A stretch of 56,645 bases of DNA from JBBTCJ01 sp038043285 (GTDB taxonomy: Bacteria > Planctomycetota > Phycisphaerae > UBA1845), in contig JBBTCJ010000118.1 in NCBI GenBank assembly GCA_038043285.1, forward strand, positions 1-56,645, in the 5' to 3' direction. Positions 29,322 through 37,954 of the stretch are shown here, piece after piece. The number at the start of each line of letters is the position of its first letter. The stretch's first letter is position 1. The position numbers and the translations under genes are program-made. Below the pieces are notes generated by a model. The model did not search any database. It saw only the letters and a list, made by a program, of their open reading frames with translations, and was not told the DNA's origin.

Positions 29322-30429
29322 GCGCCGGTCCTCCGTCTACTACATTCTTCTGCCAGATTTCGCCCATCGAGTAGTCGTCGAGCCATTCGCTCAGGTTTTT
29401 GGCATCGAGTCGCTCGAACTTGGATTCCCCCTTGTCCCTACGAACGACAACTATTTCTTCCGGCGCAAAGTCGTCGAGTAACGGGGCTGATTGTGTCGAG
29501 ACCACGACCTGCGTTCGACTTGCGGCCTGTTTGAGCAAGCCCGCCAGCACGCCCAAAGCGGACGGATGCAAACCCAGCTCCGGCTCGTCAATCAGAATCG
29601 TGGCCGGTGGATGGGGCTGAAGCAGTGCCGTCGCCAGACAAATGAAGCGCAGCGTCCCGTCGGACAACTGACTCGGATGAAACGGGTAGCTGCTTCCTTT
29701 CTGTTTCCACTCGAGCAGCACTTCTGTATCGCCGCCGCCGTTCGGTTCAGGTCGCAGCTTGAAGTCGTCGAAAAACGGCGCGACCAGCCGGATGGTGTCG
29801 CATATTAGCGTGTAGGTGGCCTTCTTCTGTTCCCTCAACCGCAACAAAAATGCCGCCAAGTTCCCCGCATCTGGCTGCAATTCTTCGTGGTGGCGAGTCG
29901 TTCCTTTACGACGCATCGCGGCCCTCTCGCTCGTGTCGTGGAAGTGGTAGACCATCCAGCGCGACACTGCGTTGTAGACATAGAACGGAACGCCATGTTC
30001 ATGCACCATGCCTCGATCGTCTTTTCTCTCCGTAAGCTTAGCCTCGGTGTGTCCTGCTCCGAATGGTCGGCGAGTTTCGCCGTAACTTCCGTTGTAGTAG
30101 GCGGTCTCCTTTGCAAAGATCAGGCGATCGTCACTTGTCGGTTCGAGCGAAAATTCGTATCCGTTCTGGCCGAAGTAAACCTTGCCGACGATCTCCTTGG
30201 TCTCCTTCGGCCCAAGGTACAGATGCGCATCGGCACCGCCGCGCTTGGCGATAAGGAGTTGCATTTCCTGCCTCACGATGGCCCGAAGCAGCGAGAAAAA
30301 CGAGACGAAATTGCTCTTGCCGGAACCGTTCGCGCCGATAAGGATATTCAAGTTCCTTAGCGCGAAGCCCTCCAGCGATCGGATCGACTTAAACCCTTTG
30401 ATCGTCAGCGTCTTAATTGGGTCACCCAT
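29314..30429 (-). CDS. AAA family ATPase (OLD/AAA15 type), partner of DUF4276
   Basis: A 371-residue ABC/SMC-like ATPase: Walker A in LIGANGSGKSNFVSFFSLL, the signature LSDGTLRFICLATALL, Walker B in ATILIDEPELGLHP and the following STQSAPLLDDF. A helical insert of about 150 residues separates the two halves, as in OLD-family proteins. The ATG at 30429 is preferred; a GTG three codons earlier is possible. GC content is visibly lower than in flanking genes (roughly 52-58% in sampled lines against about 65%), and repeats lie at both sides, which suggests transfer. Confidence 0.88.
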   Translation of the reverse strand: MGDPIKTLTIKGFKSIRSLEGFALRNLNILIGANGSGKSNFVSFFSLLRAIVRQEMQLLIAKRGGADAHLYLGPKETKEIVGKVYFGQNGYEFSLEPTSDDRLIFAKETAYYNGSYGETRRPFGAGHTEAKLTERKDDRGMVHEHGVPFYVYNAVSRWMVYHFHDTSERAAMRRKGTTRHHEELQPDAGNLAAFLLRLREQKKATYTLICDTIRLVAPFFDDFKLRPEPNGGGDTEVLLEWKQKGSSYPFHPSQLSDGTLRFICLATALLQPHPPATILIDEPELGLHPSALGVLAGLLKQAASRTQVVVSTQSAPLLDDFAPEEIVVVRRDKGESKFERLDAKNLSEWLDDYSMGEIWQKNVVDGGPAHE

Positions 30430-30930
30430 AACTTTCACATCTTATCCGCCAAGCATAGGTCGATGGAAGGGTTCCTCGTTTATCCGCACATCTCAGCCCG
30501 GGCTTCTCTGCTGATAGACTCTGACAGGTCGAGCGGACGCGGACCGGCCATCTCGGTGAGTTCGATTGCGTGTGCCTGTTTGGCTGTGTCGGTAAGATTC
30601 GTGTGAGTCACGGTTCAGGCGATGTCGCCGACAATCAGGAGCGGGAGGGTTCTTAAGTGCTTCGCTAAAGATGGGGCACTCGCGTGAGCCAAGCCGTACA
30701 ATTCGATTGCCGACTGAAGGCGTCCCCCACACTTCGCTTCGCGAAGAATGGGGCACCGGGTGGACCCCCTAACCCTTCCACTTCCCCCGAGGACGGAGGA
30801 GGGGGGGGATGCACCCAAGTAAGCCTGGTCACGCCACACGGTGACTGTCGCTGGCGAGGGTCGTTCGCTGACCCTCGATGTTCGGATAGCCGGTTCGCTC
30901 ACGCGGCCGGGTCGGATAAAATGCACGGCT
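30430..30930. other. Repeat-rich divergent intergenic region
   Basis: Between the AAA ATPase start and the ABC permease. It contains a half-copy (about 30656-30678) and a full copy (30722-30757) of the GTCCCCCACCCTTCGCG hairpin repeat. Promoters for both directions should be here, but none is clear. The frames are not gene-like. Confidence 0.55.
30722..30757. repeat. GTCCCCCAC...TGGGGCAC hairpin repeat, copy 1
   Basis: Arms GTCCCCCACACTTCGC and GCGAAGAATGGGGCAC form a stem with a two-to-four-base loop. Other full copies are at 33602-33637 and 36504-36535. Confidence 0.8.
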
Positions 30931-31866
30931 GTGAGCGACGACACGAGGGCATCGGAGGGCATCTCCCCACAACCGGCAAGTTCGCGGTTGCCTGAAAGGC
31001 TTCCGCAATCAGAGGTTCCGCGGCGGCCTAAGAGTCTTGCGCCATCGGCAGGTTCGCGGCGGTCGGCGGGGCTGCCTCCGGCGGCGGGTCGGCGATCGAG
31101 GGAGGGATGGAGGCCCGGGCGGCTGTGGGGGCCGATCGTCGTCGGGGCGTTCCTGGTGCTGCTTTGGGGCGGGCTGGGAGCGTTCGGAGTTTTTCCGCCT
31201 GCGGTGGTTCCCTCTCCAGGGGAGGCGGCCAAGGCGTTCGCCGACGAGGTTCGATCTGGTCGTCTGGCGAGGGACGTCGTGGCCTCGCTTTTCCGGGTGA
31301 CCGGCGGATTCGGGCTGGCGGTTTTGCTGGGCATCCCGGCGGGATTGTGGCTGGGATGCAGCGAGCTTGCGCGACGAGCGTTCCTGCCGTACGTCAACTT
31401 TTGCAGGTGTCTTTCGCCGCTGGCGTGGATTCCGTTTGCGATTCTCTGGTTCGGGATCGGCGACGCGCCGGCCATCTTCCTGATCTTCCTCGCGGCGTTT
31501 TTTCCGCTGACGCTGGCGACGATATCCGCCGTGGCGACCATTCCAAGTATCTATTTCCAAGTCGCGGCTGAGTTCGGACTGACCGGCGGTCGGCGGTGGC
31601 GGTTGATCGTTCTACCGGCGATCGCGCCGCAGGTGATAACCGCCCTTCGGGTGACGGGCGGGTTGTCGTGGTTGGTGGTCGTGGCGGCGGAGATGCTGGC
31701 CGGTCGGGACGGGCTGGGATTCGCCGTATGGGACGCCCGGAACGGGTTGCGCATGGACCTCCTCGTGGCGACGATGATGGTCATCGGGACGATCGGCGTG
31801 GCGATGGACCGGCTGCTAGCGAAGTTGACGCGAATTCCGAGTGTTCGGTGGGGATATGAGCGATAG
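30931..31866 (+). CDS. ABC transporter permease (SsuC/TauC type)
   Basis: A permease of about 311 residues. After an Arg/Pro-rich N-terminal stretch come helices starting WGPIVVGAFLVLLWGGLGAF, and the BPD_transp_1 region with the EAA-like loop AAEFGLTGGRRWRLIVLPAIAPQVITALR, then GLSWLVVVAAEMLAG. This subfamily imports sulfonates, taurine, nitrate, bicarbonate or thiamine precursors. The start is uncertain: the GTG at 30931 follows GATAAAAT, but the N-terminus is low-complexity. It overlaps the ATPase gene by 11 bases; no substrate-binding protein is adjacent. Confidence 0.82.
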   Translation: MSDDTRASEGISPQPASSRLPERLPQSEVPRRPKSLAPSAGSRRSAGLPPAAGRRSREGWRPGRLWGPIVVGAFLVLLWGGLGAFGVFPPAVVPSPGEAAKAFADEVRSGRLARDVVASLFRVTGGFGLAVLLGIPAGLWLGCSELARRAFLPYVNFCRCLSPLAWIPFAILWFGIGDAPAIFLIFLAAFFPLTLATISAVATIPSIYFQVAAEFGLTGGRRWRLIVLPAIAPQVITALRVTGGLSWLVVVAAEMLAGRDGLGFAVWDARNGLRMDLLVATMMVIGTIGVAMDRLLAKLTRIPSVRWGYER

Positions 31867-32671
31867 CGGCCCGTCAACGCCGCCCTCGCCCCGACCCTCT
31901 CCCTTGGAGGGAGAGGGGGAGAAGCTACATCCGTGCCCGTTGCGGTTGGAACGCGTGGGTCATGCATTCGATTCGCTCGCGGTGTTGCGCGGCGTGACGC
32001 TGGAGGTGGAACGAGGGGAGTTCGTGGCCATCGTCGGCCCGTCGGGTTGCGGGAAGACGACGCTGCTGGGGATCATCGCGGGAGTTTTGCAGCCGACGGA
32101 GGGTTCGATCGCGCGGGTCGGGCAAGTTCGCACGGTGCACCAAGTATCGGGACTGCTGCCGTGGCGAACGGTGTCCCAGAACATCGAGCTGGGCGTGGAT
32201 CGACGATCGACTTCGGCGGAGGCGAACGGACAGCTTCAGGAGATGCTGCGTCTTGTCGGGTTGGAGGCGTTCGCCGGCTATTACCCGCATCAGTTGTCGG
32301 GGGGGATGCGTCAGCGGGCGGAGTTGGCCCGGGCGTTGGCCGGGCACGTGGACATCCTGCTGCTGGATGAACCGTTTTCGTCGTTGGACTATTTGACGCG
32401 GTTGCGGATGCGCGAGGAGTTTGTCGGGTTGCTGCACGAGCGGCCTCGGACGGTGATTCTGGTGACGCACGACGTGTCGGAGGCCGTGCAACTCGCCGAT
32501 CGCGTCCTCGTGTTGTCGGGTCGACCGGGGGGAATCCGTTGTGAATTGCAGGTCGAGTCTCCGCGTCCGCGGGAATTGACCCAGCCGGAAGTGGTGCGCG
32601 CGACGCATCGCATCCTGACGGAGTTGGGGTTGGAGCATGATGCGGCCGGGAACTCGCCGTACGAGATTTGA
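31856..32671 (+). CDS. ABC transporter ATP-binding protein (SsuB/TauB type)
   Basis: A 271-residue ATPase: Walker A GPSGCGKTTLLGII, Q-loop HQVSGLLPWRTV, signature LSGGMRQRAELARALA, Walker B ILLLDEPFSSLD and switch His in TVILVTHDVSEA. It pairs with the permease, with an 11-base overlap. Residues about 11-24 (PSPRPSPLEGEGEK) are encoded by a dispersed CCCTCTCCC hairpin repeat that has entered the 5' end of the gene in frame, so the native protein probably begins near residue 30. Confidence 0.9.
   Translation: MSDSGPSTPPSPRPSPLEGEGEKLHPCPLRLERVGHAFDSLAVLRGVTLEVERGEFVAIVGPSGCGKTTLLGIIAGVLQPTEGSIARVGQVRTVHQVSGLLPWRTVSQNIELGVDRRSTSAEANGQLQEMLRLVGLEAFAGYYPHQLSGGMRQRAELARALAGHVDILLLDEPFSSLDYLTRLRMREEFVGLLHERPRTVILVTHDVSEAVQLADRVLVLSGRPGGIRCELQVESPRPRELTQPEVVRATHRILTELGLEHDAAGNSPYEI
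31895..31917. repeat. CCCTCTCCC...GGGAGAGGG hairpin repeat within a coding region
   Basis: A 23-base near-palindrome in the 5' part of the ABC ATPase gene. Two related copies lie in the LPS-kinase gene at 42582-42604 and 42647-42669. Confidence 0.8.
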
Positions 32672-32867
32672 AGGCGTCGGGCGAATGAGCTTGTTGTGGG
32701 GTGGGATCGCCAGGGCCAGCGGGCCTGCTTCAGCGTGGGCATGACATGCTCAACGCGTTGGGGTTGCGATCGCCGATGGAAGGCGTCCCCCACCCTTCGC
32801 CACGCGGCGATTCATTCTCGATAACTCGAACTCGACGCCCGCGTCGATCTCTCCACAAGCAAGTTCG

Positions 32868-33419
32868 TCAATGGAGAGCAAAAACAAACTCCTCGACCTT
32901 GTCAGCGCAGGCATCGGAAGCATCGTTTTTCTCGTCGGCCGCATCGGCGGAGCGCTGGTCTCCGACCGGAACGTTGGAAGAACAGGCATCACGGCCGGAA
33001 ATCGTGAACCCACATTTCTGAAGCACCCGGATCGAGGCCGCGTTGTGTTTGGCCACGCGGGCATGGAGCGGGCGCACCTTCACCTCACCCAGAAACTCTG
33101 TGAGCCCCTTGGTGGCGACGCCTTTGCCCCAGTACTCTCTCCCAATCCAGTAGCCGACGAGTCGTTCACCGCACAGGTCGAAGCTCACGACATTGCCGGC
33201 CACCTGCCCGTCTAAGACGATGGTTTTCTTGACGACGGTGTCGTCGCTCAGAATCTTCGTCCAGTGGGCCGTGAATGCATCCTTGTCCCTGGCCGGGAAG
33301 GCGGCCATCCGGTTGGCGACCGGATCCCGTTGCTGCGCAAAGAATGTGGGAAGATCACTCTCCGTCACGTCCCGCAACAGGACATCGCCTGTCAAAGGGC
33401 CCTGCGCGCGTCTGGCCAC
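32868..33419 (-). CDS. GNAT family N-acetyltransferase (RimJ/RimL type)
   Basis: A 183-residue acetyltransferase: VLLRDVTESDLPTFFAQQRDPVANRMAAF at the N-terminus, VGYWIGREYWGKGVATKGLTEFL with the acetyl-CoA loop, and KHNAASIRVLQKCGFTISG. It probably acetylates a small molecule or a protein N-terminus. It starts with GTG; no ATG is available in frame. The last 40 residues are polar and not part of the fold. Confidence 0.83.
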   Translation of the reverse strand: MARRAQGPLTGDVLLRDVTESDLPTFFAQQRDPVANRMAAFPARDKDAFTAHWTKILSDDTVVKKTIVLDGQVAGNVVSFDLCGERLVGYWIGREYWGKGVATKGLTEFLGEVKVRPLHARVAKHNAASIRVLQKCGFTISGRDACSSNVPVGDQRSADAADEKNDASDACADKVEEFVFALH

Positions 33420-33465
33420 ATCATTCTTCCATGCCGGCTTCGTTTCATAGCAAGCTCGGTTCTTG

Positions 33466-33541
33466 TGTAGCGTCGCGGCTCATCCGCGGCGCCGGGTCTG
33501 ACCTTGGAAAATTCGCGCCGCCCATGAAGGGCAACGCTACA
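33466..33541. repeat. Terminal-inverted-repeat element, copy B
   Basis: 76 bases beginning TGTAGCGTCGCGGCTCATCC and ending CATGAAGGGCAACGCTACA. Outer ends TGTAGCGTCGC and GCAACGCTACA are inverted repeats with one mismatch. It matches copy A at 20507-20583 at both ends but not in the middle. Confidence 0.85.
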
Positions 33542-33578
33542 CGATTTCCGAGTTCGCTCTAGAGCACGCGCGGCCGAT

Positions 33579-33666
33579 CAATCGACAATTGGCATTCCCC
33601 TGTCCCCCACCCTTCGCCGCGCGAAGGATGGGGCACCACGCCATCGGCAATCAGCAACCGGCGTTC
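33579..33666. repeat. Composite repeat: heptamer arms around a GTCCCCCAC hairpin, after hsp20
   Basis: Heptamer arms (left: GATCAAT, CGACAAT, TGGCATT; right: CGCCATC, GGCAATC, AGCAACC, GGCGTTC) surround the full hairpin repeat at 33602-33637. The right arm overlaps the hsp20 stop codon (33665-33667), repeating the pattern seen in the atp operon. Confidence 0.65.
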
Positions 33667-34123
33667 ATCCCGGCTCGACGGCGATCTTGACCGATTTCGG
33701 CTTGGAGGCTTCCGACTTCGGAATGGTCAGTTCGATGACACCCATCTGGCACTTGGCGGACATCCGGTCGGCGTCGGCGCCGGCGGGGAGTTCGAGGGAC
33801 CGGCAGAAGACGCCGTATCGCCGCTCGCCGCGGATGACCGCGACGGCGCCCTCCATCTCGGAGGGTTTGCGTTTTTCGCCGCGGAGAGTCAGGACGTTGC
33901 CGACGTGGGTGATCTCCACGTCGGTGGCAGACAGTCCCGGCGCCTCAGCCAGCAGGACGAAGCGGTCGTCGAACTCGTGCAGGTCGATCGCCGGCGCCCA
34001 GGCTTGCCCGTTGAACGGCGGCGTGGAAATTCCCCCGTGCCAGACGCGCTCGAACATTCGATTCATTTCTTCCTGCAAGGTGTTGAGGGCTTGCTGGGTC
34101 TCGTGGATGGGTCGAAAGGCCAT
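33665..34123 (-). CDS. Small heat-shock protein, Hsp20 family
   Basis: A 152-residue alpha-crystallin-domain chaperone: WAPAIDLHEFDDRFVLLAEAPGLSATDVEI, LTLRGEKRKPSE, the GVFCRSLELPAGADADRMSAKCQMGVIELTIPKSE block and the C-terminal KIAVEPG. It holds unfolding proteins in oligomers. The ATG has AAGGAG in front, and a perfect TATAAT lies about 120 bases upstream. Confidence 0.92.
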   Translation of the reverse strand: MAFRPIHETQQALNTLQEEMNRMFERVWHGGISTPPFNGQAWAPAIDLHEFDDRFVLLAEAPGLSATDVEITHVGNVLTLRGEKRKPSEMEGAVAVIRGERRYGVFCRSLELPAGADADRMSAKCQMGVIELTIPKSEASKPKSVKIAVEPG

Positions 34124-34242
34124 GAGCTGCTCCTTATGAAGATGACCGTGGACCGTGTACGCGGACCCTCACGTTCGGGCGTCCGGGTTTTCCGGATCAA
34201 CTCCCTGGCCGCGCGAAATCGCGATACCGCGTAGCTTCACCG

Positions 34243-34248
34243 ATTATA
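34243..34248 (-). promoter_or_regulatory. Possible -10 box of hsp20
   Basis: TATAAT on the minus strand, about 120 bases before the ATG. The -35 position is weak, so a heat-shock factor or an activator may be involved. Confidence 0.35.
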
Positions 34249-34648
34249 TCTCAACGCCCGGCGGCACGCGAAAGCCCCCCGCGTGGAAGCCGCCGCACGA
34301 GGGCAAGCACCTCGCGTTCGCTTGCGGCGCTGGACCGCTCCATGCGGTCGCGGTTCGGATCGGCATGTCAGCACTTTCGAAGTTCGGGACGAGCATGAAC
34401 CGGGCCAGCGCAGAAGGCGGAAGTGTCACAAGCCGCTTCCCCGCGCCGGTCGCGTCAGAAGTTGTCGAGCGGAATGCATGATCCCAGCGAGCGAATTGAC
34501 ATGCGTCGCGGGCGGTGGATACGATCCGCCCGGCGATACGCCGATCGTCCCTGGCGCGGTTAGGACGAGCGGCGCGATCGAATCCGGTACATGCTGGTTC
34601 CTCCCGTTACGGGCGTCTGGACGGGAACAACCCCACGGAGTGTCGGCG
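34249..34648. other. Divergent intergenic region before the TolC-like gene
   Basis: This stretch between hsp20 and the outer-membrane protein stays open in the frame of the downstream gene but shows no protein-like conservation. I see no clear repeat family or terminator. Confidence 0.45.
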
Positions 34649-36445
34649 ATGCGTTGGCCCTGGTCACGGGTTGCACAGGCGGTCATGGTCGTGGCTTTGG
34701 GGGCGACCTGGGGCGCGCGGGCGCAAGAGGAGTCTGGCGCGGGCGACGGCGCGGCGGAAGCCGCCCTCGCAGCCATCGCGGATGGGGCGTTGGCGGACTC
34801 GGCGCCGAGCTTGGGGGGAGAGCCTTCGCAGGGGGCTTCGCCGAAGGCTGCCGCGGGAACCACCTCCGCCGCGCGGGTTCCGGCGGATCGGTTTTCGTGG
34901 CACGTTCCCGACCCGGAACTGGATCGAGCTTCGACGCTCAGTCGTTTGGAGGCCAGTCGAAAGGCGCAGGACAAGGCTGCGGAAACGTACCTCCAGCGGG
35001 TGCTGGAGCGCGTGGATCAGATTCGGCGTCCCCGGCAACTACGACTAGGCCTGGAGGAGGCGATTCAACGGACGCTGGAGAACAACTACAAGATTCAGGT
35101 GGCGAGCTACAGCCCGGCGGTCGAAACCACGCGGGTGGTGGAGGCGGAGGCGGCGTTCGACGCCGTGGCCTTCACCGACGTCACGAAAAATCACATCGAC
35201 CGGCCCACCGGCTCGCAGTTGTCCGCCGCCAACGCCGATCTGCTGAACTCCGACTACGGCGTTCGGAAGGTGCTTCCGACGGGGACGACGGTCAGCGCGG
35301 CGTACGCCTTCAACCGCACCTACTCGTCGTCGGCGTTTCAGCAGATCAACCCCGAGTACACCAGCAATTTCATCCTCGAGATGCGCCAACCGCTGCTTCG
35401 CGGTTTCGGCGTGGATTTCAACCGTTCCATGATTGTACTTGCCCGGAACGACCGCGGCATCAGCGACCAGGCCTTTCGGCAGCAGGTCCGGGACGTGGTG
35501 CGGGCGGTGGAGGAATACTACTGGCGGGTGGTGCAGACGCGACGCGACGTGGCGATCACCGCCCGGTTGATGGCCGACTACGAGGCGATCTATGAGTATC
35601 TCGTCGCCCGGCAGGCGTTCGACGTAAGTCCGGTTCAATTGGCCGCGACCAAGGCCAACCTCGAGGAGGCCCGCACCCAGTTCGTGGTCCGGGTGTCCAA
35701 CGTCTACGACGCCGAGGACCGCTTGATCTCGGCCATGAACTCCCCCGATGTGCACCTGGCCAACGACATCGAAATCATCCCCATCGACGTCCCGCGCCTG
35801 GATGGGCTGACCATCGACCGCCTGGCCGAGGTGCAGACGGCCCTGGAATACCGCACCGAGATCCGGCAACAGGAGCTTCGCGTCGAGAGCGCGAAGATCG
35901 TCGTCGGCCGACAGAAGAACCTTGAACTCCCTTTGTTTGACTTGACCTTCCGCACCACCTTCGACGGACTCGCGGGTGGAGCCGACCGCTCCTTCGACGA
36001 GCTGACCCGCGGCAAGTACGTCGAGTATTTCGTGGGCGTTCGGTTCGAGGTTCCCATCGGCAACCGCGGACCGAAAGCCGCCCACAAGCGGGCCAAGCTC
36101 CAACACGATCAACAGGCCGCCCAGCTCAAGTCGGCCCTCGAAGACGTGATCCTCGACACCAACCTCGCGGTGCGCGCGGTGACGACGGCCTTCGACGCGA
36201 TCGGTCCGTCGTTCGAATCCGCGGAAGCCCGGGAACGCGAAGTCGACTCCATCGTCGCCCGCGCGGAACGCAAGGACTTCGTGGTCCTCAATCAGGAGCT
36301 TGGCTCGCGGCAGTCGCTCGCCGCCGCCCGGCGCACCATGCTCGGCGCGATGGTCCAGTACAACGTGGCGCTCATCGACCTGGAGCGGGCCAAGGGGACG
36401 CTGCTGGAATATCACAACATTCACATTCCTGCCGCCGGCGAATAG
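34649..36445 (+). CDS. TolC family outer-membrane efflux protein
   Basis: A 598-residue protein with a signal peptide (MRWPWSRVAQAVMVVALGAT, cut near ARAQ), an Ala-rich linker to about residue 80, then two long helical OEP repeats with coiled-coil regions (LGLEEAIQRTLENNYKIQVASYSPAVE; QQVRDVVRAVEEYYWRVVQTRRDVAITARL; AKLQHDQQAAQLKSALEDVI). It would form a trimeric channel-tunnel across the outer membrane. No adaptor or pump lies beside it. The ATG at 34649 is preceded by GGAG. Confidence 0.85.
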   Translation: MRWPWSRVAQAVMVVALGATWGARAQEESGAGDGAAEAALAAIADGALADSAPSLGGEPSQGASPKAAAGTTSAARVPADRFSWHVPDPELDRASTLSRLEASRKAQDKAAETYLQRVLERVDQIRRPRQLRLGLEEAIQRTLENNYKIQVASYSPAVETTRVVEAEAAFDAVAFTDVTKNHIDRPTGSQLSAANADLLNSDYGVRKVLPTGTTVSAAYAFNRTYSSSAFQQINPEYTSNFILEMRQPLLRGFGVDFNRSMIVLARNDRGISDQAFRQQVRDVVRAVEEYYWRVVQTRRDVAITARLMADYEAIYEYLVARQAFDVSPVQLAATKANLEEARTQFVVRVSNVYDAEDRLISAMNSPDVHLANDIEIIPIDVPRLDGLTIDRLAEVQTALEYRTEIRQQELRVESAKIVVGRQKNLELPLFDLTFRTTFDGLAGGADRSFDELTRGKYVEYFVGVRFEVPIGNRGPKAAHKRAKLQHDQQAAQLKSALEDVILDTNLAVRAVTTAFDAIGPSFESAEAREREVDSIVARAERKDFVVLNQELGSRQSLAAARRTMLGAMVQYNVALIDLERAKGTLLEYHNIHIPAAGE

Positions 36446-36715
36446 GTAATCGCCAGCGCCCATCGTGAAGGCGCCGGGGAATCGGCGATTGTTGATTGAA
36501 GGCGTCCCCCACCCTTCGCGCGAAGGACGGGGCACCACGCGCAAGGCGCCCGACGAAATGAGTTCACCTGCGGGCGAGCGGCCAGTGGCGCCCACGCGTA
36601 AGCCCGGAAACCTGTCCGCGGGGCTGGCGCCCGCGGCTCTGAACATCAGGTACCGCTCTCACATGAAGCCCGCGGCTCGTTACGCCGGTCGCGGTTGTGT
36701 GCTACCATTCGCGCC
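36446..36715. other. Repeat-filled spacer between the TolC-like gene and lysC
   Basis: Degenerate heptamers (GGTAATC directly after the stop codon; AATCGGC, GATTGTT, GATTGAA at 36480-36500) run into a hairpin repeat (36504-36535), followed by a decayed GCCGCGGGCT-type unit (about 36603-36660). Confidence 0.65.
36504..36535. repeat. GTCCCCCAC...GGGGCAC hairpin repeat, copy 3
   Basis: The tightest copy: GTCCCCCACCCTTCGC directly followed by GCGAAGGACGGGGCAC. Confidence 0.8.
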
Positions 36716-37954
36716 ATGTCCATGCTCGTCCAGAAGTTTGGAGGCACGAGTCTCGCCAGCGCGGAGAAGATCCACCGGGCCGCCCGACGGGCCATCCGCG
36801 CCAAGCTCGCCGGACACCAGGTCGTCCTGGTGGTCTCGGCGATGGGACACACCACCGACGAGCTGATCGCCCTGGCGAAGGCCATCTCCCATGCCCCCCC
36901 CAAGCGGGAGATGGACGTTCTGCTGACCACCGGCGAACAGGTCTCGATCGCTCTGATGGCCATGGCCATCGACGCCGCAGGGCACGAAGCCATCAGTCTG
37001 ACGGCCGCGCAGCTTGGCCTGTTCACCGACAGCTCGCATACCCGGGCACGAATCCAGCGCATCAGCCGCGAGCGCCTCGATCGGGAACTCGCCGACGGCA
37101 AGATCGTGATCGTCGCAGGCTTCCAGGGCATCGACGCGGGCGGGGAGATCACCACCCTGGGTCGCGGGGCCTCGGACACCACGGCCGCGGCGCTGGCCTC
37201 GGTGCTGGGTGCGGAGGTCTGCGAAATCTACACCGACGTGGACGGGGTCTACACGGCCGATCCGCGGATCGCGCCCAAGGCCCGCAAGATCGACGAAATC
37301 AGCTATGACGTGATGCTGGAAATGGCCGCCGCCGGCGCCGGCGTCATGCACTCGCGAGCCATTGAGTTCGGGAAAAAGTTCAGCGTCCCCATTCACGTGA
37401 GAAGTTCCATGACCGATGTCCGAGGAACCATGATTCAAGCCGAGACCCCCGGCATGGAGGCCTTCGCGGTCCAGGGCGTGACCCTCAAGGAAGACCTCGC
37501 TTTCATTGAGCTGAACGCGGTCCCCAACACCCCGGGCGTGGCGGGGCGGGTGTTCGCCGAAGTCGCGCGCAACAACATCCTGGTAGACGATATCGTGCAG
37601 AACGTGTACGACGGCGGACGATTGGCCAACCTCGGATTCTCCACCAACGCCGCCGACGCGGTTGAGGCCAAGACGGTTTGTGAACGCCTGGCCCGGGAGC
37701 TTGGCATCGGCGGCGTCGAGGTCGACGAGGGAGTCTCCAAGGTCAGCGCCGTGGGCATCGGCATGCGCACGCACACCGGGGTGGCGGCGACGATGTTCGA
37801 CGCCCTGGCCAAGGGCGAGGTGAACATCGAGAACATCTCGACCAGCGAGATCGTCATCAGTTGCATCGTCCGCAAGGCCGACGGGCACAAGGCCCTCCGT
37901 GTCCTGCACGACGCCTTCGGACTCGACAAACCCAGAAACAATTCGGCGGAGTGA
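36716..37954 (+). CDS. lysC: Aspartate kinase
   Basis: A 412-residue enzyme, first step of the aspartate pathway. The kinase domain opens MLVQKFGGTSLASAEKI with the catalytic Lys, then TTGEQVSIALMAMAI, TLGRGASDTTAAALA and EIYTDVDGVYTADPRI. Two C-terminal ACT domains (from about residue 265, GVTLKEDLAFIELNAVPNTPGVAGRVF) allow feedback control by lysine or threonine. The ATG at 36716 begins the conserved region. The stop overlaps the next start (TGATG), so the nuclease gene is coupled. Confidence 0.96.
   Translation: MSMLVQKFGGTSLASAEKIHRAARRAIRAKLAGHQVVLVVSAMGHTTDELIALAKAISHAPPKREMDVLLTTGEQVSIALMAMAIDAAGHEAISLTAAQLGLFTDSSHTRARIQRISRERLDRELADGKIVIVAGFQGIDAGGEITTLGRGASDTTAAALASVLGAEVCEIYTDVDGVYTADPRIAPKARKIDEISYDVMLEMAAAGAGVMHSRAIEFGKKFSVPIHVRSSMTDVRGTMIQAETPGMEAFAVQGVTLKEDLAFIELNAVPNTPGVAGRVFAEVARNNILVDDIVQNVYDGGRLANLGFSTNAADAVEAKTVCERLARELGIGGVEVDEGVSKVSAVGIGMRTHTGVAATMFDALAKGEVNIENISTSEIVISCIVRKADGHKALRVLHDAFGLDKPRNNSAE

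Noticed and set aside
35045..36646. 533-codon minus-strand frame opposite the TolC-like gene
   Set aside because: Antisense to a conserved outer-membrane protein gene; composition typical of a GC shadow.
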